From Oscillospiraceae bacterium (GTDB lineage Bacteria > Bacillota > Clostridia > Oscillospirales > Oscillospiraceae): a stretch of DNA of 64,000 nucleotides. The notes under the pieces were generated by a model. That model was not told the origin of the DNA. It saw only the letters and a list, made by a program, of their open reading frames with translations, and did not search any database. The translations under genes and the position numbers were made by a program. Positions within the stretch are counted from its first letter, which is position 1; each line of letters begins with the position of its first letter. Shown one piece after another: positions 49,260-58,462 of this stretch. The stretch lies in contig JAJPYE010000039.1 in the NCBI GenBank assembly GCA_021205095.1, positions 1-64,000 of the forward strand, read 5' to 3'.

Positions 49260-52200
49260 TCAGGCCCCTCCCTTCTGTACGGCGTAAAACGCCTCCAGCT
49301 CCGCCTGCTGCCGGGGGATTCCCTTTTCCTCCAGCTGTCCGATGGCGATGAGCATACGGCTGTAATCCGTGGGGGTAATTTTCTTGAACAGGGGGAGCAT
49401 CTCCTCCCAGTTTTCCAAAATGGTCTTGCCTCGCTGGGAGCCGGTGGCCTCCACGTGGGCCGTGATCATGGCCTTGAGCTGGGCGATGTCGTACTTTGCC
49501 GTGACCGCGCCCATGGAGACCATGTCCTTATTGAGCTGCAAATACAGCTCGTGCCGCTCGTCCAGCACATAGGCGATGCCGCCGCTCATACCTGCGGCGA
49601 AGTTCTTGCCTGTGGAGCCGAGGATTACCACGCAGCCGCCGGTCATATACTCGCAGCCGTGGTCGCCCACGCCCTCCACGACGGCCTCCGCCCCGGAGTT
49701 TCTGACGCAGAACCGCTCGCCGGCCATGCCGTTTATGTAGGCGCAGCCGGAGGTGGCGCCGTACAGAGCCACGTTTCCGATGATGATGTTCTCGCCGGGG
49801 TTGATGGCGCTGTTTTTCGGCGGACGGACGATCAGCTTGCCCCCGGAGAGGCCCTTGCCAAAATAATCGTTGCTGTCCCCGGTCAGGCGGATGGTCATGC
49901 CCTTGGGCAGGAAAGCTCCAAAGGACTGTCCGCCGCCGCCGCTGGCCTCGATGGTCAGGGTGTCGTCCGCCAGGCGGTTTCCGAACCGCTTCGTCACCTC
50001 CGAACCCAGGATGGTGCCAAAGGTGCGGTTGGTGCTGGAAACCTTCACGGAGACCTTTTTGGGCGTGCCGTCCTTCAGTGTCTTTTTAAAGGCGGGCAGC
50101 AGCACGCTCTCGTCCAGGGTCTGCTCCAGATGGAAGTCATACTCCGCCTCAGGCTTGTGATACACCGCGTTTTCCGCCTGGTGGGCAGCGTTTAGAATCC
50201 CGGACAGATCCACGCTGCGGGCCTGCTCGCTGGCGAGATTGGTGCGAACCCGAAGCAGGTCGGTGCGGCCCACCAGCTCGTCCACGGTGCGGACGCCCAG
50301 CTTCGCCATAATCTCCCGCAGCTCCTGGGCCACAAACCGCATGAAGTTCATCACATATTCGGGCTTTCCCTTAAACCGGCAGCGCAGGTCTGGGTTCTGG
50401 GTGGCAACGCCCACAGGGCAGGTATCCAGGTTGCACACCCGCATCATCAGACAGCCCATGGAGACCAGCGGCCCGGTGGCGAAGCCAAATTCCTCCGCCC
50501 CCAAAATGGCGGCGATGGCCACGTCCCGGCCTGTCATCAGCTTGCCGTCTGTCTCCAATATGACCCGCTCCCGGAGGCCGTTGGCGATCAGGGTCTGATG
50601 GGCCTCCGCCAGGCCAAGCTCCCAGGGCAGCCCGGCGTTTTGGATGGAGTTTCGCGGCGCGGCCCCGGTTCCGCCGTCATAGCCGGAGATCAGCACCACC
50701 TGGGCCCCGGCCTTGGCCACGCCTGCGGCGATGGTACCGACGCCCGCCTCGGACACCAGCTTCACGGAAATGCGGGCGTCCCGGTTGGCGTTTTTCAGGT
50801 CGAAGATAAGCTGGGCCAGATCCTCGATGGAGTAGATGTCGTGATGCGGCGGGGGAGAGATCAGGCTGACGCCGGGAGTGGAATAGCGGGTGCGGGCGAT
50901 CCAGGGATAGACCTTCTTCCCCGGCAGATGGCCGCCCTCGCCGGGCTTGGCTCCCTGGGCCATTTTTATTTGTATCTCCTTGGCGCTGCAAAGATATTCG
51001 CTGGTGACGCCGAAGCGGCCTGAGGCCACCTGCTTGATGGCACTGTTTTTCTCCGTTCCCAGGCGTTCCGGCTCCTCGCCGCCCTCGCCGGAGTTGGATT
51101 TGCCGCCCAGCCGGTTCATGGCGACGGCCAGACACTCGTGGGCCTCCTTGGAGATGGAGCCATAGCTCATGGCCCCGGTTTTAAACCGGCGGACGATGGA
51201 ATCCACACTCTCCACCTCATCGATGGGAATACCCCCGTCCTCGGCCCAGGAAAATTCCATGAGGCCCCGCAGGGTTTGGGGACGACGCTCCCGGTTCAGA
51301 CGGGCGGAATACTTTTTGAATTTCTCATAGTCGCCGTTCCAGGTGGCCTCCCGCAGCGTTACCACGGTCTCCGCGTCGAACAGATGCTCCTCGCTGCCGT
51401 CCCCGGAGCGGAGCTTGTGGAAGCCCACGCTGTCCAGGGTGGTGTCCACTCCCAGGCCCAAGGGGTCGAAGGCGTGGCTGTGGTGGTATTCCACCGCCGC
51501 ACCGATTTCTTCTATGCCGATGCCGCCCACCCGGCTGACGGTGTGGGTGAAGTACTTGTCTATCACGTCCTGGCGGATGCCCACGGCCTCGAATATCTGG
51601 GCGGACTGATAGGACTGGATGGTGGATATACCCATCTTGGAGGCAATCTTTACAATGCCGTTCAATATCGCCTTGTTATAATCGTTGATGGCGGTATGTT
51701 CGTCCTTGTCCAGCAGACCGCGCTGGATGCACTCTGCAATGCATTCATGGGCCAGGTATGGCTGAATGGCCCGTGCGCCGTAGCCCAGCAGCAGGGCGAA
51801 GTGATGTACGTCCCGCGGCTCCGCGCTCTCCAATATAATGGAGACGGAGGTGCGCTTTTTCGTGCGTATCAGGTGCTGCTCCATAGCGGACACGGCGAGC
51901 AGGGAGGGGATAGCCACATGGTTTTCATCCACGCCCCGGTCGGACAGCACCAGGATGTTGGCTCCCAGACGGTACGCCTTGTCGCACTGAACGAACAGCC
52001 GGTCTAAGGCCCGCTCCAGCGGAGTGTTTTTATAGTATAGGAGGCTCACGGTCTCCACATGGAACCCGTCCCGGTGCATGGCCTTGATTTTTATCAGGTC
52101 TACCCCGGTGAGGATCGGGTTGTTGATTTGCAGGACGTTGCAGTTATCCGCGCTCTCCTCCAGCAGATTGCCGTCCGAACCCACATAGACGGTGGTGTCC

Positions 52201-53807
52201 GTGACGCACTCCTCCCGGATGGCGTCGATGGGCGGGTTCGTCACCTGGGCGAACTGCTGCTTGAAGTAATGGAACAGGGGCGGATATTTCTCTGAAAGGA
52301 CGGCCAGGGGAACGTCGCTTCCCATGGCGGCGGTGGGCTCCGCGCCGGTGCGGGCCATGGGGAGGATGGCATCCTTCACTTCCTCATAGGTATAACCGAA
52401 GGCGCGATACAGGCGGTCGCGCATGACCTGGGTGTGGGTCTGCACCTGCTGGTTGGGGATCGGCAGATCCTTTAGCTGCACAAGGTTCTGATCCAGCCAT
52501 TCTCCATAGGGCTGGCGGGAGGCATAGTAGTCTTTCAGGTCAGAATCCGTGAGCAGACGGCCCCGCTTGGTGTCTATCAGCAGCATTTTCCCCGGCTGTA
52601 GGCGGCTTTTCTTGACAATATGCTCCTCTGGAATATCCAGCACACCCACCTCGGAGGAGAGGATGAGCCGGTCGTCGTCCGTCAGGTAATAGCGGGAGGG
52701 CCGCAGGCCGTTTCGATCCAGAATAGCGCCCACCAGGTCGCCGTCGGAAAACAGGATGGAGGCCGGGCCGTCCCACGGCTCCATCATGGTGGCATAGTAA
52801 CGATAGAGATCCCGCTTCTTCCGGCTGATCTTCTTGTCGTTCTTCCACGGCTCCGGGATGGTGATCATCAAAGCCAGGGGCAGATCCATCCCGTTCATCA
52901 TCAGAAATTCCAGGGTGTTGTCCAGCATGGCAGAATCGGAGCCGCTGCTGTTGATAACCGGGAATATTTTGTCCATATTCTCCCGCATGACGGCGGAGGA
53001 CATGGTCTCCTCCCTGGCAATCATACGGTCAACATTGCCCCGGATGGTGTTGATCTCTCCGTTGTGGAGAATCAGGCGGTTGGGATGCGCCCGCTCCCAG
53101 CTTGGGGTGGTGTTGGTGGAAAAACGGGAGTGAACCATGGCGATGGCGGAGGTGTACGCCTCGCTTTGCAGATCCTTATAGAATCCCCGAAGCTGGCTGA
53201 CCAGGAACATCCCCTTATATACGATGGTGCGGCAGGAAAGGGAGGCCACATAGGTGTTGTCGTTGGACTGCTCAAAGACCCGCCGGGCCACATACAGCCG
53301 CCGGTCGAAGGGCAGGCCCGCCGCCACGTCCTTTGGCCGCTCCACAAATCCCTGCAAAATGCAGGGCATACAGTCTCTGGCCTTCTGGCCCAGAATCTCC
53401 GGGCAGGTGGGAACCTCCCGCCAGCCCAGGAACTTCATGCCCTCCTTCTCCACGATGATCTCGAACATCTTCTTGGCCTGACTGCGCTCGACGCTGTTCT
53501 GGGGGAAAAAGAACATCCCCACGCCATAGTCCCGCGGCCCGCCCAGGGTGATGTCGCACTCCGCCGCGGCAGCCTTGAAGAAAGGATGGGACACCTGCAC
53601 CAGGATGCCTACCCCGTCCCCGGTCTCCCCGGCAGCGTCTTTGCCCGCCCGGTGGGCCAGCTTTTCCACGATCTTCAGCGCGTCGTCCACTGTCTGATGG
53701 CTGGGGCGGCCCTTGATGTCCACCACCGTGCCAATACCGCAGGCGTCATGCTCAAAGCAGGGCCTGTAAAGCTGCTGCGCCTGTTGGGTCTGTGATGATT
53801 GATCCAT
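49260..53807 (-). CDS. gltB: glutamate synthase large subunit
   Basis: 1515 residues, making two glutamates from glutamine and 2-oxoglutarate. After a short propeptide the mature N-terminal nucleophile should be C23 (HDACGIGTVV). The FMN barrel and 3Fe-4S segment (CLMMRVCNLDTCPVGVA) and a C-terminal beta-helix glycine-rich domain (GEGVGDHGCEYMTGGCVVILG) are present. Strong promoter at 53901-53929. It works with GltD in ammonium assimilation. Confidence 0.96.
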   Translation of the reverse strand: MDQSSQTQQAQQLYRPCFEHDACGIGTVVDIKGRPSHQTVDDALKIVEKLAHRAGKDAAGETGDGVGILVQVSHPFFKAAAAECDITLGGPRDYGVGMFFFPQNSVERSQAKKMFEIIVEKEGMKFLGWREVPTCPEILGQKARDCMPCILQGFVERPKDVAAGLPFDRRLYVARRVFEQSNDNTYVASLSCRTIVYKGMFLVSQLRGFYKDLQSEAYTSAIAMVHSRFSTNTTPSWERAHPNRLILHNGEINTIRGNVDRMIAREETMSSAVMRENMDKIFPVINSSGSDSAMLDNTLEFLMMNGMDLPLALMITIPEPWKNDKKISRKKRDLYRYYATMMEPWDGPASILFSDGDLVGAILDRNGLRPSRYYLTDDDRLILSSEVGVLDIPEEHIVKKSRLQPGKMLLIDTKRGRLLTDSDLKDYYASRQPYGEWLDQNLVQLKDLPIPNQQVQTHTQVMRDRLYRAFGYTYEEVKDAILPMARTGAEPTAAMGSDVPLAVLSEKYPPLFHYFKQQFAQVTNPPIDAIREECVTDTTVYVGSDGNLLEESADNCNVLQINNPILTGVDLIKIKAMHRDGFHVETVSLLYYKNTPLERALDRLFVQCDKAYRLGANILVLSDRGVDENHVAIPSLLAVSAMEQHLIRTKKRTSVSIILESAEPRDVHHFALLLGYGARAIQPYLAHECIAECIQRGLLDKDEHTAINDYNKAILNGIVKIASKMGISTIQSYQSAQIFEAVGIRQDVIDKYFTHTVSRVGGIGIEEIGAAVEYHHSHAFDPLGLGVDTTLDSVGFHKLRSGDGSEEHLFDAETVVTLREATWNGDYEKFKKYSARLNRERRPQTLRGLMEFSWAEDGGIPIDEVESVDSIVRRFKTGAMSYGSISKEAHECLAVAMNRLGGKSNSGEGGEEPERLGTEKNSAIKQVASGRFGVTSEYLCSAKEIQIKMAQGAKPGEGGHLPGKKVYPWIARTRYSTPGVSLISPPPHHDIYSIEDLAQLIFDLKNANRDARISVKLVSEAGVGTIAAGVAKAGAQVVLISGYDGGTGAAPRNSIQNAGLPWELGLAEAHQTLIANGLRERVILETDGKLMTGRDVAIAAILGAEEFGFATGPLVSMGCLMMRVCNLDTCPVGVATQNPDLRCRFKGKPEYVMNFMRFVAQELREIMAKLGVRTVDELVGRTDLLRVRTNLASEQARSVDLSGILNAAHQAENAVYHKPEAEYDFHLEQTLDESVLLPAFKKTLKDGTPKKVSVKVSSTNRTFGTILGSEVTKRFGNRLADDTLTIEASGGGGQSFGAFLPKGMTIRLTGDSNDYFGKGLSGGKLIVRPPKNSAINPGENIIIGNVALYGATSGCAYINGMAGERFCVRNSGAEAVVEGVGDHGCEYMTGGCVVILGSTGKNFAAGMSGGIAYVLDERHELYLQLNKDMVSMGAVTAKYDIAQLKAMITAHVEATGSQRGKTILENWEEMLPLFKKITPTDYSRMLIAIGQLEEKGIPRQQAELEAFYAVQKGGA

Positions 53808-53900
53808 TTGTTGTATCTCTCCCCTTTTGCCAGTTCGCCCCAGAGGCGGCTCCGGCCCAGTATAAGTTCAAACGCAAACTTATGACGTTGATAATAAAAT

Positions 53901-53929
53901 ATTATACCCCCTTGCTTATAGGATTGCAA
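53901..53929 (-). promoter_or_regulatory. gltBD promoter
   Basis: Minus-strand TTGCAA (53929-53924), 17-bp spacer, TATAAT (53906-53901). Leader of about 85 nt to gltB. The 53808-54100 divergent gap holds this and the aminotransferase promoter only; no riboswitch recognised. Confidence 0.85.
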
Positions 53930-54025
53930 CCCTTTTGCAATAGGAACCATGCCCAAGAAACGATTCTTTGCCCCCGCTGTTTTCCATCAATCCTACAAAT
54001 TTTATCGACATAACAGGATTATAGG

Positions 54026-54054
54026 TTGAAAAACCCAAAACAATTCCTTATACT
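54026..54054 (+). promoter_or_regulatory. promoter of the aspartate aminotransferase gene
   Basis: TTGAAA (54026-54031), 17-bp spacer, TATACT (54049-54054). AAGGAG lies at 54078-54083, 17 nt before the ATG, longer than usual spacing. Confidence 0.7.
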
Positions 54055-54100
54055 AGACATCAATGAAAACTTATAATAAGGAGCATCCGTCTGTAATTAT

Positions 54101-55375
54101 ATGAAAAGCTATGTAAAAATGACCGCCAAGGAGCGGGAGCGAGAATACGCCGCCGTAAAAAAGCAATATGAGGAGCTGAAGGCCCTGGGTCGCCCCCTGG
54201 ACATGAGCCGGGGCAAGCCCAATTCCGTTCAGCTTGACCTTTCCATGGGCCTGCTGGGCCAGGAGCCGACGGAGCTGATCATCACCTATAAGGGCACGGA
54301 TGTGCGAAATTACGGCGAGCTGGCCGGGGTGGATGAGTGCAAACAGCTCTTTGCGGATCTTCTGGGCCTGGAACAGAAAAACATCATCATGGGGGGCCAG
54401 TCCAGCCTGTCGCTTATGTACGACTGCGTGGTGCGGGCCCTTCTGCTGGGAGTCTACAAGGGCAGCAAGCCCTGGAGCCAACAGGGAACCATTAAATTCC
54501 TCTGCCCGGTGCCGGGATATGACCGGCATTTTGCCATCTGCCAGGAGTTCGGCATCGAGATGATCAACATTCCCATGACCGCCGACGGGCCGGACATGGA
54601 CATGATAAAGCAGTATGTGGAGTCCGACCCCCAGGTGAAGGGGGTGTGGTGCGTGCCCAAGTATTCGAACCCCACCGGCATCACCTATTCGGACGACACC
54701 GTCCGGGCCTTCGCCGCCCTGAAGCCGGCGGCGGACGACTTCCGTATTTTCTGGGACAACGCCTATATCGTCCACTGCTTCGAGCAGGAGGACGACCACC
54801 TTCTGAACATCTTCGACGCCTGCAAGGAATACGGCTCGGAGGACATGGTTTATGAGTTCACCTCCACCAGTAAGGTGACGTTTTCCGGGGCGGGTCTGGC
54901 CGTGCTGGCCGCCAGCGAGGGGAACGTCAAATTCCTGCTGCGCCAGATGAGCGTACAAACCCTGGGGTACGACAAGATAAACCAGCTCCGCCATGTGAAA
55001 TTTCTCAAGAGCGTGGAGGGCATCCAGGCCCATATGCGCCGCCAGGCCGCCCTGCTCAAGCCAAAGTTTGACTGTGTCATCGGTTATCTCCAGCGGGAGA
55101 TTACCCCCCGCGGCATCGGCTGGTGGCACACGCCCAACGGAGGCTATTTCATCGCCTTCGCTGGTCTGCCCAACACCGCCAAGCGCACTGTGGAGCTGTG
55201 CGCGGAGGCGTCTCTCCTTCTGACCCCCGCCGGGGCGCCTTTCCCCTATGGCAAGGATCCAGAGGACAACACCATCCGCATCGCCCCCTCCTACCCAGAC
55301 ATCCCCTCCTTAGCCTCCGCCATGCAGCTTTTCTGCATCGCCGCGCGCATGGCCGCGCTGGAATCTCTGGGGTAA
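54101..55375 (+). CDS. aspartate aminotransferase, class Ic type
   Basis: 424 residues of the PLP fold-type I family. MSRGKPNSVQLDLSMGLL, GGQSSLSLMYDCVVRALL and PKYSNPTGITYSDDTVRAFA are typical, with the PLP lysine in FTSTSKVTFSGAGLAVLAAS. This layout is the bacterial type Ic aspartate aminotransferase group, distinct from AspC. It would exchange aspartate/2-oxoglutarate with oxaloacetate/glutamate, and its divergence from gltBD fits nitrogen assimilation. Confidence 0.88.
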   Translation: MKSYVKMTAKEREREYAAVKKQYEELKALGRPLDMSRGKPNSVQLDLSMGLLGQEPTELIITYKGTDVRNYGELAGVDECKQLFADLLGLEQKNIIMGGQSSLSLMYDCVVRALLLGVYKGSKPWSQQGTIKFLCPVPGYDRHFAICQEFGIEMINIPMTADGPDMDMIKQYVESDPQVKGVWCVPKYSNPTGITYSDDTVRAFAALKPAADDFRIFWDNAYIVHCFEQEDDHLLNIFDACKEYGSEDMVYEFTSTSKVTFSGAGLAVLAASEGNVKFLLRQMSVQTLGYDKINQLRHVKFLKSVEGIQAHMRRQAALLKPKFDCVIGYLQREITPRGIGWWHTPNGGYFIAFAGLPNTAKRTVELCAEASLLLTPAGAPFPYGKDPEDNTIRIAPSYPDIPSLASAMQLFCIAARMAALESLG

Positions 55376-55542
55376 GACGCAGGAAAAAAGCGGGCTTTTC
55401 GTTCCTTGACTTTTTCTCCGAAAAAATGATAAAATACAGACGTAATAAGCCATCGGAAGAAAGACAACAGGATGCTTCATTACCTCTATTCAGGCGAACG
55501 CCGTAATAGGAAATCAGGCTTTTGCCAGAAGGAGGTGCAGAG

Positions 55543-55785
55543 ATGAAAAGGATTCAGGCTGCCTGCATTTGCCAGACCCTGCATTTTACCCTGAAGGAGG
55601 ATTTGGGGCGGGATTACGCCGCAAAGCTGGTGAAGGAAGAGGTCGAGCATTATAAGAATACTCTCGACAAAAACAGAACACAGTATAGAATCGTGGAACA
55701 GACCGAGGAGGCTGACGGTTCTATCATACTGAAGGTCATCAAGCAGTACAATAACAGTCCTGTGGGCGATTACTTAAACGCGTAA
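55543..55785 (+). CDS. small conserved-looking hypothetical protein
   Basis: 80 residues: KRIQAACICQTLHFTLKEDLGRDYAAKLVKEEVEHYKNTLDKNRTQYRIVEQ-type beta-alpha-beta pattern, no known domain. GGAGGTG precedes ATG 55543. An in-frame ATG at 55522 is earlier, but the ribosome site favours 55543. It is followed by a hairpin terminator. Confidence 0.7.
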   Translation: MKRIQAACICQTLHFTLKEDLGRDYAAKLVKEEVEHYKNTLDKNRTQYRIVEQTEEADGSIILKVIKQYNNSPVGDYLNA

Positions 55786-55807
55786 AATCCCCCCTTATAG
55801 GAAACGA

Positions 55808-55849
55808 CCCAAGACGGCGGAAACCCAATAGTTTCCTTGCCGCCTTGGG
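55808..55849. terminator. terminator after the small gene
   Basis: Stem CCCAAGACGGCGGAAAC / GTTTCCTTGCCGCCTTGGG with mismatches and no strong T-run (ACGTTTATTTC). Confidence 0.65.
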
Positions 55850-56044
55850 ACGTTTATTTCCTGGCCTGGGAGAAAGAATCTTGACTTTTCCGTCAAGTCC
55901 ATGGTATAATTTCTGGAAAATTTAATACCGCATGAACGACACAAGTTGTGCTTTGCACGTAAATCTGATCACGGTACCATGTAACACATCAGATAAGCGG
56001 GCAATGCCGCTTGTGTTTTTTTGCGCCCAAAAAGGAGAATGAAT

Positions 56045-56599
56045 ATGCCGAGAAACCAGTTTCAGCGAATGATTTTTGCCCTTATTACCGTGATCATCAC
56101 CGTACACGGATATGTGTTTTACAGCCTGTATGTGATAAACGGCGCGACGCTTATGGAGGTCAACGGCGCGGACAGCGTGACCCACGCCATCAACGCCCAG
56201 GGGGGCGTGTATATGTTTGGCCGGATGCTCCCCATCTGGGCCGTTATCCTGGTGGAGTTCTGCTTTGCCTATGCCCTGGAGTGCCTCATGGGAAGCCCCT
56301 GCTCCTTTAAGCTGGCCGCGAAATGCTTCGACCCCAAGACCACCCACCCGGTCATCTTCGAGAGCGCCATCATCTGCGCCACCGTGGGCCTGATGTGTCC
56401 CACCATGAGCTTTCTCGCGGCCTGCTTCTATTATCCGTACTACAGCGGCTTCCACCTGCTGACCCTGCTGGCCAACTGGCTGAAGCTGGTGTGCTTTAAC
56501 TTCCCCTTCGCCTTCTTCACCCAGCTCTTTTTCATCCAGCCCCTGGTGCGAACCATCTTCAAGCTCCTGTTCCGCAAGGACATAAAGGCCCGGCAGTAA
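56045..56599 (+). CDS. multi-pass membrane protein, DUF2798-like
   Basis: 184 residues with about four hydrophobic spans: FALITVIITVHGYVFYSL, WAVILVEFCFAYAL, SAIICATVGLMCPTMSFLAA and LLTLLANWLKLVCFNFPFAF. The final segment FFIQPLVRTIFKLLFRK resembles DUF2798 small membrane proteins. No function known. AAGGAG precedes ATG 56045 at 7 nt; ATG 56039 is too close to it. Confidence 0.65.
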   Translation: MPRNQFQRMIFALITVIITVHGYVFYSLYVINGATLMEVNGADSVTHAINAQGGVYMFGRMLPIWAVILVEFCFAYALECLMGSPCSFKLAAKCFDPKTTHPVIFESAIICATVGLMCPTMSFLAACFYYPYYSGFHLLTLLANWLKLVCFNFPFAFFTQLFFIQPLVRTIFKLLFRKDIKARQ

Positions 56600-56603
56600 A
56601 TCG

Positions 56604-56645
56604 TAAAAACCAGCCCTTCATTCAGAACGGCTGGTTTTTATTTTT
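56604..56645. terminator. bidirectional terminator
   Basis: AAAAACCAGCC / GGCTGGTTTTT with a CTTCATTCAGAAC loop between two convergent membrane-protein genes; the downstream gene stop is in the loop. Confidence 0.88.
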
Positions 56646-57283
56646 GGAATGGAAATCATACAAATCGCGGCGGCGGATATGCCAACACCAACACCTATGC
56701 CCGTCAGCACGGTCATGGTTTGGAAAAATTCTCTGTCGTTCCCAAATTGTAAAATCATGGCGATTTCCAGGGACAGCAGGGATACCAGGGCGGCAACAAG
56801 GCTGATGAGCTTGGAGGCCGTCAGCGCGGGGGCGTTCCAATTCCGATATTTGACAAGGGTTATGATGGCCTTGACGATGCGATAGAAGGTGTAGGTGGCC
56901 ACGGCGTAAATCAAATATCCTGCATAATGTATAGCCTGATTGCCCGTCACCGCCAGTATAACAATGCCAAACAGGATTATATTCATCGTAAGCAGCAAAA
57001 TGCCGCAGGCCCGGTATCGTCTCCGCTCCGTTTTTTCCGCCCGTCCCTGATCCCGTGCCTCGCGCAGCAGCATGAGGCGAATCAACGTCAGCAGGATATA
57101 ATAAACGCCCAGGGTGATAAACCAGTAGGACTGATAATACATGCCGCAGAGAATTTCCCACAGGGCATAGAGAAAATTCAGCGCAAAGGAGCCAAGCAGG
57201 GACAGAAAAGCCCGAAGCTTGGCGTCTGACAAATATAGGTGAATAACGGGATTTTGGTGGAGGCGTTCCTTCCATTTTTTCAT
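56618..57283 (-). CDS. six-span membrane protein of unknown function
   Basis: 221 residues: AFLSLLGSFALNFLYALWEILCG, FITLGVYYILLTLIRLMLL, ILLLTMNIILFGIVILAV, AGYLIYAVATYTFYRIVKAI, SLVAALVSLLSLEIAMIL and GIGVGVGISAAAICMI. No family recognised. It follows the TetR gene with a 3-nt gap, so it is probably part of a TetR-controlled operon. Confidence 0.65.
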   Translation of the reverse strand: MKKWKERLHQNPVIHLYLSDAKLRAFLSLLGSFALNFLYALWEILCGMYYQSYWFITLGVYYILLTLIRLMLLREARDQGRAEKTERRRYRACGILLLTMNIILFGIVILAVTGNQAIHYAGYLIYAVATYTFYRIVKAIITLVKYRNWNAPALTASKLISLVAALVSLLSLEIAMILQFGNDREFFQTMTVLTGIGVGVGISAAAICMISIPKIKTSRSE

Positions 57284-57286
57284 GCG

Positions 57287-57865
57287 TCACCGCCTGATTA
57301 CATTCATCATAATTCTGGCAATATCGCCCACAGACTCCCGGCAGTCTGACAGCAGCCAGCGCTTGACAATGCCCATCGTACCCTCAATATAAAAGGAAAG
57401 CATATAGCCCCGGTCTTCTTCAGGAACTTGATGGCGGGCCAATATCTGGTCGAGTATATCGCCCAACAGGGCGGCATAGGTCTTTTCTGTCTGCATGACC
57501 TGGGGATTTTTCAGCACGACCTTGAACAGGGTTTTGTGCTGGGATATATAGGTCAGATAGGGCAGAAGGTATTCCGGCGTTATCAGGAAAAGCTGCTCCA
57601 GCGAGGCCGATTCCATGCTCCGCCGAAACTCGGACGCGGTTTCCTTGAAGCACAGAAGAAACTGCCGGTTCATATCCTCCACGCACTCGGTCAGCAGGTC
57701 GCCAACGGTTTCATAGTGGAGATAGAAGGTGGAGCGGCTGACGCCAGCCTTCTCGCAAATTTCCGTGACGGTGATGTACGCGAAATCCTTCTTTTCCATC
57801 AGGGACAAAAACGCCTCGTCCATCCGCCGGGCGGTGTTAAAATATTTGCTTTCCGCCTTCGTCAT
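57287..57865 (-). CDS. TetR/AcrR-family transcriptional regulator
   Basis: 192 residues. The N-terminal HTH reads AFLSLMEKKDFAYITVTEICEKAGVSRSTFYLHY, the usual TetR pattern. A helical C-terminal ligand domain follows with no recognisable effector site. ATG 57865 has AGGAGGTG upstream. It lies between two membrane-protein genes at 57890 and 56618 that it may control. Confidence 0.9.
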   Translation of the reverse strand: MTKAESKYFNTARRMDEAFLSLMEKKDFAYITVTEICEKAGVSRSTFYLHYETVGDLLTECVEDMNRQFLLCFKETASEFRRSMESASLEQLFLITPEYLLPYLTYISQHKTLFKVVLKNPQVMQTEKTYAALLGDILDQILARHQVPEEDRGYMLSFYIEGTMGIVKRWLLSDCRESVGDIARIMMNVIRR

Positions 57866-57889
57866 TCCGCTCACCTCCTGTTCTTTGGT

Positions 57890-58243
57890 TCAGTTCTCAC
57901 TGATTTCCTTCGCGAGCTGCATGATTTCAAAGGCGTATTTTTTCTTTCCCTTTTCCAGCAGCCTTTTGTAGATGGGATAGTTGACCGACACGGCCAGCAG
58001 GCCCACAAGTCCAACGATGATGCCCGCCGTCATGGTTCCCGCACCGGGTGCGCCAATCACCTGCATGGAAAGGCACATACCAACGCCGACCACCAGCGTT
58101 CCCAAAATGCCAAAGGTGTAGGCGAAAACATTCGCCGGAAGCTTGGCCCGCCTGTCCAGCTTTTTCAGGGCCACCACCCTGGAGGTGTCCTTGGGGGCAT
58201 ATTCATTGGCCAGCGCCTCAGCGTAAAGCTTGTCTGTGTTCAT
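57890..58243 (-). CDS. small membrane protein of unknown function
   Basis: 117 residues: a soluble charged N-terminus (LANEYAPKDTSRVVALKKLDRRAKLP), two hydrophobic spans (FAYTFGILGTLVVGVGMCL, MTAGIIVGLVGLLAVSVNYPI), then a Lys-rich tail. It is the first gene of the TetR operon. AAGGAGGTTC precedes ATG 58243. Confidence 0.65.
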   Translation of the reverse strand: MNTDKLYAEALANEYAPKDTSRVVALKKLDRRAKLPANVFAYTFGILGTLVVGVGMCLSMQVIGAPGAGTMTAGIIVGLVGLLAVSVNYPIYKRLLEKGKKKYAFEIMQLAKEISEN

Positions 58244-58405
58244 GGTGTGAACCTCCTTGTTTTGATGGGTTCATTATAGAGGGTTCAGCCGTTGAACAGA
58301 ACGACAGGGAGGGGCGATGGTGTCGTTTTGAAAAAAGTTTTATAAATCACAGTATACTACAGCCGGGCTGCCGCGTAAAGACAGCCGAACGTCATGGCGC
58401 GGGAA

Positions 58406-58446
58406 AAAAGCAAGCGGAGCTATCCAGGACAGCTCCGCTTGCTTTC
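58406..58446 (-). terminator. terminator for the iron-complex importer operon
   Basis: Stem AAGCAAGCGGAGCT / AGCTCCGCTTGCTT around an ATCCAGGAC-type loop, T-run on the minus-strand side. Confidence 0.85.
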
Positions 58447-58462
58447 ACAGGAAAATTTTCTT

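Noticed and set aside
52620..53795. Open frame of 391 codons antisense to gltB
   Set aside because: No ribosome site or recognisable domain; gltB on the other strand is certain.
53808..54100. Riboswitch or T-box upstream of gltB or the aminotransferase
   Set aside because: The leader segments are short, with clear promoters and no recognisable T-box or glutamine-riboswitch core.
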